Below the pieces are notes generated by a model that was not told the DNA's origin, did not search any database, and saw nothing but the letters and a program-made list of their open reading frames with translations. From a bacterium (GTDB lineage: Bacteria; Hydrothermota; UBA3072; B12-G15), in assembly GCA_003646055.1 (NCBI GenBank), contig QNDZ01000111.1, forward strand, positions 1 through 5,735: 5,735 bases of DNA, in the 5' to 3' direction. Of this stretch, positions 1 through 5,735 are shown piece by piece (position 1 is the stretch's first letter; each line of letters starts with the position of its first letter). The position numbers were made by a program, and so were the translations under genes.

Positions 1-3000
1 CAGTGACAGGACATACAGGTATGTGAAGGATATTTTTGAGTTTGACAAACTCCAGCCAGTGAAGGTGAAGGGGAAGGAGAAACCCATCCAGATTTACAGG
101 GTGAGAGGCATTAAAAAGAAAAGGGCGGTGGTCAGCAGGGTGTTTGTGAACAGGGATGCTGAGATGGAAGGACTCAAATCAATTCTTGAGGAGGCAATTG
201 GAGGAAGGGGTAGAAGAATAAACATACATGGTGCCTATGGTGCTGGCAAGACCACCCTTGTGCAAAAACTTGTTGAAGAAAGGGCAGGTTATCGCTTCAT
301 ACATATAAAGGGTGACCTCTATCTGAAGAATGAACCACTGGGTGCATTTAAGGCCGCAGTAAAAGATATGTATGGCGATTCTATACCAGAGGAACTTGGA
401 GCGATTTTCTCAGAGGCCACACAATCAAGCCCTGAAATCCTTACAAGGAGTTTTATCTCCTTTTTCTCAAAACTTCTTGCTGTTTCTCCACAGGTTATCT
501 TTCTTGAGGATTTAAATTCCATTGACAATCTCACAATTTCACTCTTTGAACAGTTGCCCCTTGATAGACCCATGCTGTTGATACTTGAATCAGAAACACC
601 TGTTGAAGGCTGGGAAAACTTTGAGATAAAACCCCTGAATTTTGATGCAACAAAGGAACTCATTGTGAATGTTTACGGAGAGGCTGAACCAGAGGTTGTT
701 GAGGGTATCTATAAATTCAGTGAAGGCAACCCATTCCTTATTCACCAGGTGTTCAATCTTCTCAGGGCAAGAAGGTTTATCAGAGAAAAGGATGGTGTAT
801 GGCGTGCAGTTAAGAAACTGGAAAGGTTCAGGATGCCTGAGAGTGCACTCGGTCTTGCGATTGAAACTCTTGATAGACTTCCAGAAGACCTGTATCAGGT
901 TGTTCAGTTTGCATCTGTGCCAGGTTCAAATTTCTCAGCAGAGATGATTTCAAATATATTCGGGATTTCCATACAGAAGGCAGGGGACCTGTTCAGAGAG
1001 GGGGTTGAACGGGGTATTTTCAAATACAGGGAGGGAAGGTACGATTTTGCCTCATCACTTTTAAGGGATGCTGCATACTCAACCCTGTTCAAAAAGAGAA
1101 GGCGTGAATTTCACAGGCGTGTGGCAGAGTATCTTGAAGGGTACTATGGAGAAAAGAGGTATGAGTACTCATTTGTTCTTGGACACCATTATGAGATGGC
1201 TGGTGAGTATGATAAGGCCATTGAATACATTCTCAAGTCAGGTGCGATTGCCAGAAATCTCGGTGACTATGCCCTTGCGCTTGATTACTATGAGAGGGCA
1301 TTGAGCATCCTGAAAAAGATAAAGTCACCAGAAGGGATGCTTGAGGCAACAACAGGACTGGGGAAGGTATTTTTCGCAACAGGTGAAATCCAGAGTGCAA
1401 GAAAGATGTTCAGAAGGGCAATGATATGGGCAAGAAGGATTGATATGAAGAGGCTTGCAGAGATACTGGGGATGTATTCTGCCCTTTTCTCCATGGCAGG
1501 TGATATGGAACACGCAATCTACTACTTGAAAAAATCAAGGCGTATTTACAGGAAACTTGAGGATAAAGAGGGAGAGGCAAGGGTTCTCACAAGCATGGGA
1601 ACAGTATTCATGCAAAGGGGTGAATTTGACAGGGCAATTTCAAGGTTCAAAGAGGCATTGAAAATTGCACTGAAGTATGACATCCTTGATATAGCAGGGG
1701 CTATCTACACAAATCTTGGGAACATTGGTGAGAGAAGAGGTGATCTTTCAGAGGCAAAGGAGAACTACACACTTGCACTTGACATCTGGAAGAAACTGAA
1801 ACATAAAGGAAGACAGGCATTAGTGTTTATGAATCTCGGAGTTATTTCTGGGAAAACAGGCATTTTTGACGAGGCAAACCTGTACCTTGAGAATGCCATT
1901 GGGCTGTTTGAGGAGATAGGTGATAGGGAGGGGCTTGCAAGGGCAAGGATGAACATGGGTATAATTGAGATGAGCAGGGGGAATCTTGAAAAGAGCCTTG
2001 ACCTTTACAGAGATGCAGAGGCATACTTCAGTGAGCAGGGAATCCTTGACCAGCTGGGGATTGTCAAGGCAAATATTGGTGAGGTCTGGGAGAAGAAGGG
2101 TGAACTGAAACTCGCCCACCAGTTTTATACAGAGGCACTTGAACTTGCAAGGAAGACAGGAAATGCAGCATTCGGGACATACCTGTTCCTGAAGATAGGA
2201 CAGATTCACTACTGGTGGGGAAGGCCTGTTGATGCAATTGACCACTTCAATCGTGCAGGAGAACTTGCAGGGAAGATAGGGATAAATGACTTTAAAATGG
2301 ATGCAGAACAGTTTATTGCAAGGGTTTTCACACAGGTGGGGATGGACAGAGAGGCTGGAGAAATCCTTGAAGGATTGAACCCCGAGGCAACTGGAAACCC
2401 TGAGATAAAAGGGAGAATCTTTGAAACAATGGGGATCTACTCAATCCACACAGGTGATTATCAACAGGGTATTGCAATCGGGGAGAGGCTGCTAAAGGGT
2501 GGGGAGATGCTGAACATACCAGAGATGAAGGCATCAGGTTTGATGCTGAAGATAAGTGCAAAGTTCTCTATGGGAGAAGACCTGTCAGAGGAGGTGGGTG
2601 AACTTGACAGCATAATGAGAATACTTGAAGTGCCATACATCAGGCTTTATGTTACCTCAATAATGGGAAGGATATACTTTAACATGGGTGATTTCACCAG
2701 TGGGTTCAGTGTTCTTGAGAATGGGATTAAAGAGGCAGAGGAGAAGCAGATTCTCCTCCCCATCCTCCCCATGTTGCACACATTGATTGAGAATTATCTC
2801 CTCATAGGGAAGGAGGAAGAGGCCATTGAGAGGATTGAGAAGGGGGTTTCAATCATTGAAAGGATTCTTGAGGGGATGGATGAAAGGATGGCAAATGCCT
2901 TTTTGAAAACCCACAATGTTACAAATATTATTGGTGATGGGGTTAAAGTCTTCACAGAGAAAGGTAATATACCCCTTCTTATAGATTTTGTTAAAAAGGT

Positions 3001-3094
3001 TCCTGAGCAGGTGAAATTGGAGGTGCTTGAAAGGATAAAGCAGAAAGTCCCTGCCATGTATCAACAGATTGAAGATGCAGTGAAAGAGGGATAA
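1..3094 (+). CDS. Class III cyclase C-terminus / STAND NTPase / TPR signalling protein (5' partial)
   Basis: This is the C-terminal part of a large cytoplasmic signalling protein. The first complete codon is at base 2, and the frame is open to the left edge. The GTG at 23 is probably not the start: residues before and after it (SDRTYRYV, then PVKVKGKEKPIQIYRV) resemble the conserved end of class III adenylate/guanylate cyclase domains. Counting from that GTG as residue 1, an NTPase domain follows, with Walker A GAYGAGKTT at 70-78, Walker B VIFLED at 158-163, and the family motif EGNPFLIHQV at 234-243. A winged-helix-like segment (DFASSLLRDAAYSTL, 341-355) precedes about 14 TPR-like helical hairpins (about 384-960). 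The cyclase-NTPase-TPR order is known from COG3899/COG2114-type proteins, where the TPRs sense a ligand or partner and the NTPase acts as a switch. Ligand and cyclase activity cannot be judged here because the catalytic core lies outside. The TAA stop is at 3092-3094, four bases from the convergent neighbour. Confidence 0.9.
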   Translation, partial: SDRTYRYVKDIFEFDKLQPVKVKGKEKPIQIYRVRGIKKKRAVVSRVFVNRDAEMEGLKSILEEAIGGRGRRINIHGAYGAGKTTLVQKLVEERAGYRFIHIKGDLYLKNEPLGAFKAAVKDMYGDSIPEELGAIFSEATQSSPEILTRSFISFFSKLLAVSPQVIFLEDLNSIDNLTISLFEQLPLDRPMLLILESETPVEGWENFEIKPLNFDATKELIVNVYGEAEPEVVEGIYKFSEGNPFLIHQVFNLLRARRFIREKDGVWRAVKKLERFRMPESALGLAIETLDRLPEDLYQVVQFASVPGSNFSAEMISNIFGISIQKAGDLFREGVERGIFKYREGRYDFASSLLRDAAYSTLFKKRRREFHRRVAEYLEGYYGEKRYEYSFVLGHHYEMAGEYDKAIEYILKSGAIARNLGDYALALDYYERALSILKKIKSPEGMLEATTGLGKVFFATGEIQSARKMFRRAMIWARRIDMKRLAEILGMYSALFSMAGDMEHAIYYLKKSRRIYRKLEDKEGEARVLTSMGTVFMQRGEFDRAISRFKEALKIALKYDILDIAGAIYTNLGNIGERRGDLSEAKENYTLALDIWKKLKHKGRQALVFMNLGVISGKTGIFDEANLYLENAIGLFEEIGDREGLARARMNMGIIEMSRGNLEKSLDLYRDAEAYFSEQGILDQLGIVKANIGEVWEKKGELKLAHQFYTEALELARKTGNAAFGTYLFLKIGQIHYWWGRPVDAIDHFNRAGELAGKIGINDFKMDAEQFIARVFTQVGMDREAGEILEGLNPEATGNPEIKGRIFETMGIYSIHTGDYQQGIAIGERLLKGGEMLNIPEMKASGLMLKISAKFSMGEDLSEEVGELDSIMRILEVPYIRLYVTSIMGRIYFNMGDFTSGFSVLENGIKEAEEKQILLPILPMLHTLIENYLLIGKEEEAIERIEKGVSIIERILEGMDERMANAFLKTHNVTNIIGDGVKVFTEKGNIPLLIDFVKKVPEQVKLEVLERIKQKVPAMYQQIEDAVKEG
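1262..2930 (+). repeat. TPR-encoding tandem repeat array, about 120-bp unit
   Basis: Within the first gene, the turn glycine between helices A and B of successive TPR-like hairpins starts at bases 1262, 1382, 1499, 1619, 1739, 1859, 1979, 2099, 2219, 2339, 2453, 2573, 2687 and 2807. Intervals are 120 bases with three exceptions (117, 114, 114). Units read roughly as A...LG-(6-7 residues)-G-D/E-x-x-x-A-(3)-Y/F-x-x-A-L. The DNA copies are diverged, so this is an old protein repeat and not a recent tandem duplication. A 40-residue period is longer than the canonical 34-residue TPR and resembles the extended TPRs of MalT-like and LGN-like proteins. An extra hairpin with its glycine at 1202 precedes the array, only 20 residues before the first regular one. 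Confidence 0.8.
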
Positions 3095-3098
3095 AACA

Positions 3099-4955
3099 CT
3101 ATTTCAACACGGCGATCTTTTCAACCACCCTGTTGTTCTGGTCTGAGAGGAAGTAAATACCTGAGGGTAACACGGATTTAAGGTTCCAGCGACCTGATTT
3201 TAATCTGGTAATCACCCTACCTGTTGCATCAAGTAGTTTGAATTCATCCTTGATTACCAGCATGCCTGTTGCAAAGTCCCATGTGATGCCTGTCCTGTTG
3301 ATATTAAATGGTATTCTCATTGACCACACAACCTGAACCTTCCCATTGATTTCAGTAATACCCTGATACCTGTAAATAAACCCTTCCTCCACATCAGTAT
3401 CAAAATAAACAATGGGCTTCCCTGTAAATACAGTTTCCATCAACACCCTGGAGTCAGGTTCAACCCTCCTCAATGTAATCCCTGTTCCAGGTGGGAGTTT
3501 AAGGTTCATAAGCAACAGTATACCATTGTGTTCAATACGGGTTGTGAGTACCATGCTTTGAGAATAGAGGTAGTTTTCTCCCCCACTGAAATGGATAAGA
3601 CTGTCCAGTGTTGCCTGCCTTATAGTTTCGTCCCTTATACCTGACCATGGGAAGCCGAGGAATGTTGTCCTTGCACCATTTGCCCTTCCTTCATCAGCGT
3701 ACCTGTAGGATACCCCTGCTGCAGGTCCTTTTGCAAAGTAGTACTCATAAACAGGGAATGAAGGTGTTATGGAATCAATAACAGATGGATGTTCACCATA
3801 GGTTGCGTCGTATGGTGAGCGTAGCCCATAGAGGAAGTCAAGCCCGATGATTTCCTCTGGTGCGTATGATGTCTGCCCCAGGTATTCAACCCTGAAGTAG
3901 TCTTCAAGGAATCCAATTGCACCTATTGATTCAAGGTCAGGTGCTATGCTATCACCTATGAGTATGAACCTCCCACCATAGGCCAGATATTGTTTTATCT
4001 CATCGGTATCCTCTCCTATGGTGCGGTGGTTATCAGCGCCACAGTCCCAGATAACGATTGCAAACTTACGCATGGATTCATAGGTTGGTCCTACCCCATT
4101 CTGGGAGACATACCAGGTGGTGTATGGTTTCTCCAGCTCCTGAAGGTCTCTCAACAGAACCTCCGAATCCGTGTAATTATCCGTGTAATAGTCGTCCCTT
4201 ACAAGGAGAATCCTTGGCCATCCGAAATAGGCAAGTATCCTCAAGAGATAGGTTACCCTGTATATGGAATCTGGAACATCCTCTGTTGACTGGAGTGCCC
4301 CAAAGACAACAGAGGAGGTTAATGTCCTGTAAGGGGAGGCCTTGAATGCACCAAACCCATAACATACACCAGTTGACCAATATGCCTTCTCCCTTCCTAC
4401 GCCAATAAAGAAGGTATCAGCCTGACCACCATAACTCTCATCTGCCTGTATATCATCAACAGAACTATCGGGTTCAGTCCCAAAGGGATAGTCAAATTTC
4501 ATCCCCTCAGCGGGTGTGCCATCCTGACCAAGTACTGTGTCTATGTTGCCCATTGGGTTTCCATCATTATGGGAATAGGAACCAAAACGCAGAACAAAAT
4601 CAGGGTCAATAATGGAGTAGTTGTAAACAACATTGTTACCCTCAAGATAAACAGAATGCCCGTTGTTAAGGTAACCCCTTATTAAGTTTCTTTCCTTCTC
4701 GGGTATAAAATCACCATCCCTCCACCCATTCACTATGAAGAGGATGTCAAATCCAGCAAGTGTGGCAGAATCAGGAAGCGATGAGGTAACTTCAGGGTCA
4801 ATACCAATGAACCTCAATGCCCTTACAAGGTTGTATTCAACACCAACCCTCTGGTTCAATTCAGGGTCAGTAAAAAAGAGACCACCATCATTGTCCCAAA
4901 CCAGCACATTGGGTGGCCAGTTTATTGAAATTATTATAAAAATTATCTGCCACAT
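3099..4955 (-). CDS. Secreted protein with duplicated ThuA/GATase-like module and C-terminal sorting domain
   Basis: A 618-residue protein of unknown function, predicted to be exported. The ATG at 4955 is secure: GGAGGT lies five bases upstream and an in-frame TAA two codons upstream blocks any longer start. Residues 1-12 form a short hydrophobic export signal without lysine or arginine. Residues 16-245 and 248-459 look like two copies of one alpha/beta module. Matching pieces are NVLVWDND / RILLVRDD, FDILFIVNGW / FAIVIWDCGA, IRGYLNNGHSVYLEG / IKQYLAYGGRFILIG, and a closing aromatic and helical segment ending AYFG / IHFSG. The layout resembles ThuA-like or class I GATase-like flavodoxin folds, but no nucleophile elbow is evident, so a binding or structural role is as likely as catalysis. 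Residues about 464-548 look fibronectin-III-like. Residues 551-618 (FKLLDATGR, LPSGIYFL, terminal KIAVLK) match the type IX/FlgD-like sorting domain pattern. It converges on gene 1 and diverges from the peptidase gene. Confidence 0.85.
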   Translation of the reverse strand: MWQIIFIIISINWPPNVLVWDNDGGLFFTDPELNQRVGVEYNLVRALRFIGIDPEVTSSLPDSATLAGFDILFIVNGWRDGDFIPEKERNLIRGYLNNGHSVYLEGNNVVYNYSIIDPDFVLRFGSYSHNDGNPMGNIDTVLGQDGTPAEGMKFDYPFGTEPDSSVDDIQADESYGGQADTFFIGVGREKAYWSTGVCYGFGAFKASPYRTLTSSVVFGALQSTEDVPDSIYRVTYLLRILAYFGWPRILLVRDDYYTDNYTDSEVLLRDLQELEKPYTTWYVSQNGVGPTYESMRKFAIVIWDCGADNHRTIGEDTDEIKQYLAYGGRFILIGDSIAPDLESIGAIGFLEDYFRVEYLGQTSYAPEEIIGLDFLYGLRSPYDATYGEHPSVIDSITPSFPVYEYYFAKGPAAGVSYRYADEGRANGARTTFLGFPWSGIRDETIRQATLDSLIHFSGGENYLYSQSMVLTTRIEHNGILLLMNLKLPPGTGITLRRVEPDSRVLMETVFTGKPIVYFDTDVEEGFIYRYQGITEINGKVQVVWSMRIPFNINRTGITWDFATGMLVIKDEFKLLDATGRVITRLKSGRWNLKSVLPSGIYFLSDQNNRVVEKIAVLK

Positions 4956-4960
4956 TCTTT

Positions 4961-4966
4961 ACCTCC
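4961..4966 (-). promoter_or_regulatory. Shine-Dalgarno site of the secreted-protein gene
   Basis: On the minus strand this reads GGAGGT, followed by five bases (AAAGA) and the ATG. The strong match and good spacing, with an in-frame TAA overlapping the site's edge, fix the start codon at 4955. Confidence 0.85.
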
Positions 4967-4975
4967 TTTTTTCTA

Positions 4976-5004
4976 TTAATATACAAAATTTATTCCAGTG
5001 GCAA
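4976..5004 (-). promoter_or_regulatory. Candidate sigma-70-type promoter for the secreted-protein gene
   Basis: On the minus strand, TTGCCA (5004-4999) is followed after 17 bases by TATTAA (4981-4976), or after 15 bases by TATATT (4983-4978). The first pairing would start transcription near 4969, giving a leader of about 14 bases that opens just before the Shine-Dalgarno site. Both hexamers are imperfect, so this is a candidate only. It sits in the divergent region shared with the hydrogenase maturation peptidase. Confidence 0.4.
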
Positions 5005-5055
5005 CCAGAAAATTAACAATCTGACACTCAATAAAATGTGGAATATTAAGAAAAA

Positions 5056-5109
5056 TGAATATAGAAAAAATTTCCAATCACTTGAAAAAAAATTCAAATT
5101 TAGTTTAAT
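5056..5109 (+). promoter_or_regulatory. Candidate promoter of the hydrogenase maturation peptidase, with A-rich upstream element
   Basis: TTGAAA (5082-5087, five of six to the -35 consensus) is followed after 16 bases by TTTAAT (5104-5109, five of six to the -10 consensus). An A/T-rich stretch at about 5056-5076 lies where an alpha-subunit UP element would be. Normal spacing places the transcription start at about 5116, which is the A of the ATG, so the mRNA may be leaderless. In agreement, no Shine-Dalgarno sequence precedes that ATG. The rest of the divergent region (4956-5115) is AT-rich and I see no other gene in it. Confidence 0.5.
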
Positions 5110-5115
5110 ACTCCT

Positions 5116-5568
5116 ATGATTGATTTTGACAGTCTGCTGAAGGGTAAAACCGTGGTTGTGGGTATAGGAAACCCATTGAGGGAGGATGATTATATAGGAT
5201 GCTATATTGCAGAAAACTTGAAGGACACTGTTGTTTCTTTCAATGTGGAGGTTAACCCTGAGGTTTTTATTGATGATATTGTGAATGAGAATCCAGACAC
5301 AATCATTATATTTGATGCTGCTGATTTTGGAGGTAGACCTGGTGAGGTAAGATTGATTGAGGAAGGAAATATAGACAGGTTCACACTCTCATCCCATACC
5401 ATTCCCATATCATTTTTTATACATCTCCTTAAAATGAAGACATCAGCAGATATATACATCATAGGTATCCAGCCTGAATCAACAGGATACAGGGAGGGGC
5501 TTTCTGGTATAGTCAGGAAAACAGGTGTTGATATTCTGAAAAGAATAAAAAAGTCAATAAAACAATAG
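5116..5568 (+). CDS. hycI: HycI-type [NiFe]-hydrogenase maturation endopeptidase
   Basis: This 150-residue protein matches the usual length (about 150-160 residues) of the peptidase that removes the C-terminal tail of a [NiFe]-hydrogenase large subunit after nickel insertion. It acts in the cytoplasm. The signature GIGNPLREDD (16-25) ends the first strand. By comparison with E. coli HycI (D16, D62, H90, recalled from memory), the predicted nickel-sensing ligands are D25, D67 (in FDAADFG) and H94 (in SSHTIP). PGEVRLIEEG (75-84) and IGIQPESTGYREGLS (116-130) also align with HycI, suggesting the subgroup serving group 4 or group 3 enzymes. The ATG at 5116 is the only ATG available, because an in-frame TAG lies at 5101-5103. 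It has no Shine-Dalgarno site. A GTG at 5152 behind GAAGGG would give a protein lacking most of the first strand, so I consider it unlikely. No hydrogenase subunit or other maturation gene is visible nearby. Confidence 0.92.
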   Translation: MIDFDSLLKGKTVVVGIGNPLREDDYIGCYIAENLKDTVVSFNVEVNPEVFIDDIVNENPDTIIIFDAADFGGRPGEVRLIEEGNIDRFTLSSHTIPISFFIHLLKMKTSADIYIIGIQPESTGYREGLSGIVRKTGVDILKRIKKSIKQ

Positions 5569-5597
5569 AGAGATTTTATCAGTAAATGCTTATCAAC

Positions 5598-5626
5598 TTG
5601 ACATAATTTCCTCATTAATATACTAT
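5598..5626 (+). promoter_or_regulatory. Sigma-70-type promoter of the RidA-family gene
   Basis: A perfect TTGACA (5598-5603) is followed after 17 bases by TACTAT (5621-5626), overlapping a TATACT (5619-5624) at 15 bases. Transcription would start at about 5631-5633, only about 12-14 bases before the ATG and just ahead of the Shine-Dalgarno site. This implies that the RidA gene is transcribed separately from the peptidase gene, although read-through across the 76-base gap is possible because no terminator hairpin is visible between them. Confidence 0.65.
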
Positions 5627-5634
5627 TGGAACAC

Positions 5635-5642
5635 GGAGGTGG
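5635..5642 (+). promoter_or_regulatory. Shine-Dalgarno site of the RidA-family gene
   Basis: GGAGGTGG matches the anti-Shine-Dalgarno strongly. Five bases separate the GGAGG core from the ATG at 5645. This settles the start and contrasts with the absence of any such site before the peptidase gene. Confidence 0.85.
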
Positions 5643-5644
5643 AT

Positions 5645-5735
5645 ATGAAGAAAAAGATTGAAACAGGAAGGGCTCCATCTGCAATAGGCCCATATTCTCA
5701 AGGTGTATCCTATAATGACCTGATTTTTGTTTCAG
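5645..5735 (+). CDS. ridA: RidA/YjgF/UK114-family enamine/imine deaminase (3' partial)
   Basis: Only the first 30 codons lie in the window, and the frame is open at the right edge. The start MKKKIETGRAPSAIGPYSQG followed by LIFVS matches the family's characteristic N-terminus (I-x-T-x-x-AP-x-AIGPYSQ, then a strand leading into SGQ). The last base, G, would begin the expected glycine codon of SGQ. RidA proteins are small cytoplasmic trimers that hydrolyse reactive enamines and imines released by PLP enzymes such as threonine dehydratase, protecting other PLP enzymes from damage. The catalytic arginine lies further downstream, so the exact subfamily (RidA or Rid1-7) cannot be decided. The gene has its own promoter and ribosome-binding site. 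Confidence 0.88.
   Translation, partial: MKKKIETGRAPSAIGPYSQGVSYNDLIFVS

Noticed and set aside
1820..2245. A 141-codon minus-strand open frame within the TPR region.
   Set aside because: Its cysteine- and proline-rich translation is what antisense reading of purine-rich TPR codons produces. The plus-strand frame is continuous and matches a family.
3082..3121. A possible terminator stem pairing GAAAGA (3082-3087) with TCTTTTC (3115-3121) across the convergent junction.
   Set aside because: The match is imperfect, AT-rich and has a loop of about 27 bases without a T-run, so it would not be a stable intrinsic terminator.
4735..5016. A 93-codon plus-strand open frame across the start of the secreted-protein gene and into the divergent region.
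   Set aside because: It is antisense to the secreted protein's N-terminal coding region, has no ribosome-binding site and shows no recognisable motif.
5055..5108. A 17-codon plus-strand reading frame (MNIEKISNHLKKNSNLV) ending eight bases before the peptidase ATG, a possible leader peptide.
   Set aside because: It has no Shine-Dalgarno site, its composition simply reflects A-rich DNA, and it overlaps the predicted promoter. Comparison with relatives could revive it as an alternative to leaderless translation.
5569..5597. A terminator for the peptidase gene.
   Set aside because: The stretch has only a TATCA direct repeat and a three-base TAA/TTA pairing. No stable hairpin with a T-run is present.
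5202..5693. A 163-codon minus-strand open frame overlapping the peptidase gene.
   Set aside because: It lies antisense to a clearly recognisable enzyme and across the ridA promoter, and its translation shows no recognisable motif. It is a shadow.

Overview
The window most likely comes from an uncultured, probably thermophilic bacterium. The clues are heavy use of AGG/AGA arginine and ATA isoleucine codons, purine-rich coding strands, and a secreted protein with a type-IX-secretion-like C-terminal sorting domain, a combination common in WOR-3/Stahlbacteria/Hydrothermae-type genomes. That placement is inference, since no marker gene is present.

Layout. (1) Bases 1-3094, plus strand: the 3' part of a large signalling gene, cut by the left edge. 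It encodes the last residues of a class III adenylate/guanylate cyclase domain, a STAND/AAA-like NTPase, and a long TPR array whose repeat unit is almost exactly 40 residues. (2) Bases 3099-4955, minus strand, converging on gene 1 with a 4-base gap: a secreted or surface protein with two tandem copies of a ThuA/GATase-like alpha/beta module, a fibronectin-III-like sandwich and a C-terminal sorting/anchoring domain. (3) Bases 4956-5115: an AT-rich divergent promoter region. (4) Bases 5116-5568, plus strand: a HycI-type [NiFe]-hydrogenase maturation endopeptidase whose predicted promoter puts the transcription start on its own ATG. (5) Bases 5569-5644: a short intergenic region with a near-consensus sigma-70-type promoter and a strong ribosome-binding site. 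(6) Bases 5645-5735, plus strand: the first 30 codons of a RidA/YjgF-family deaminase, cut by the right edge.

The genes do not form an obvious shared pathway. Gene 1 is signal transduction, gene 2 is extracytoplasmic, the peptidase serves hydrogenase assembly without a hydrogenase gene in view, and RidA is metabolite repair. Each of the last three appears to have its own promoter. I saw no RNA gene, mobile element, CRISPR array or convincing intrinsic terminator. The points most worth checking are the altered nucleotide-sensing motifs in gene 1's NTPase, the duplicated module in gene 2, and the predicted leaderless mRNA of the maturation peptidase.
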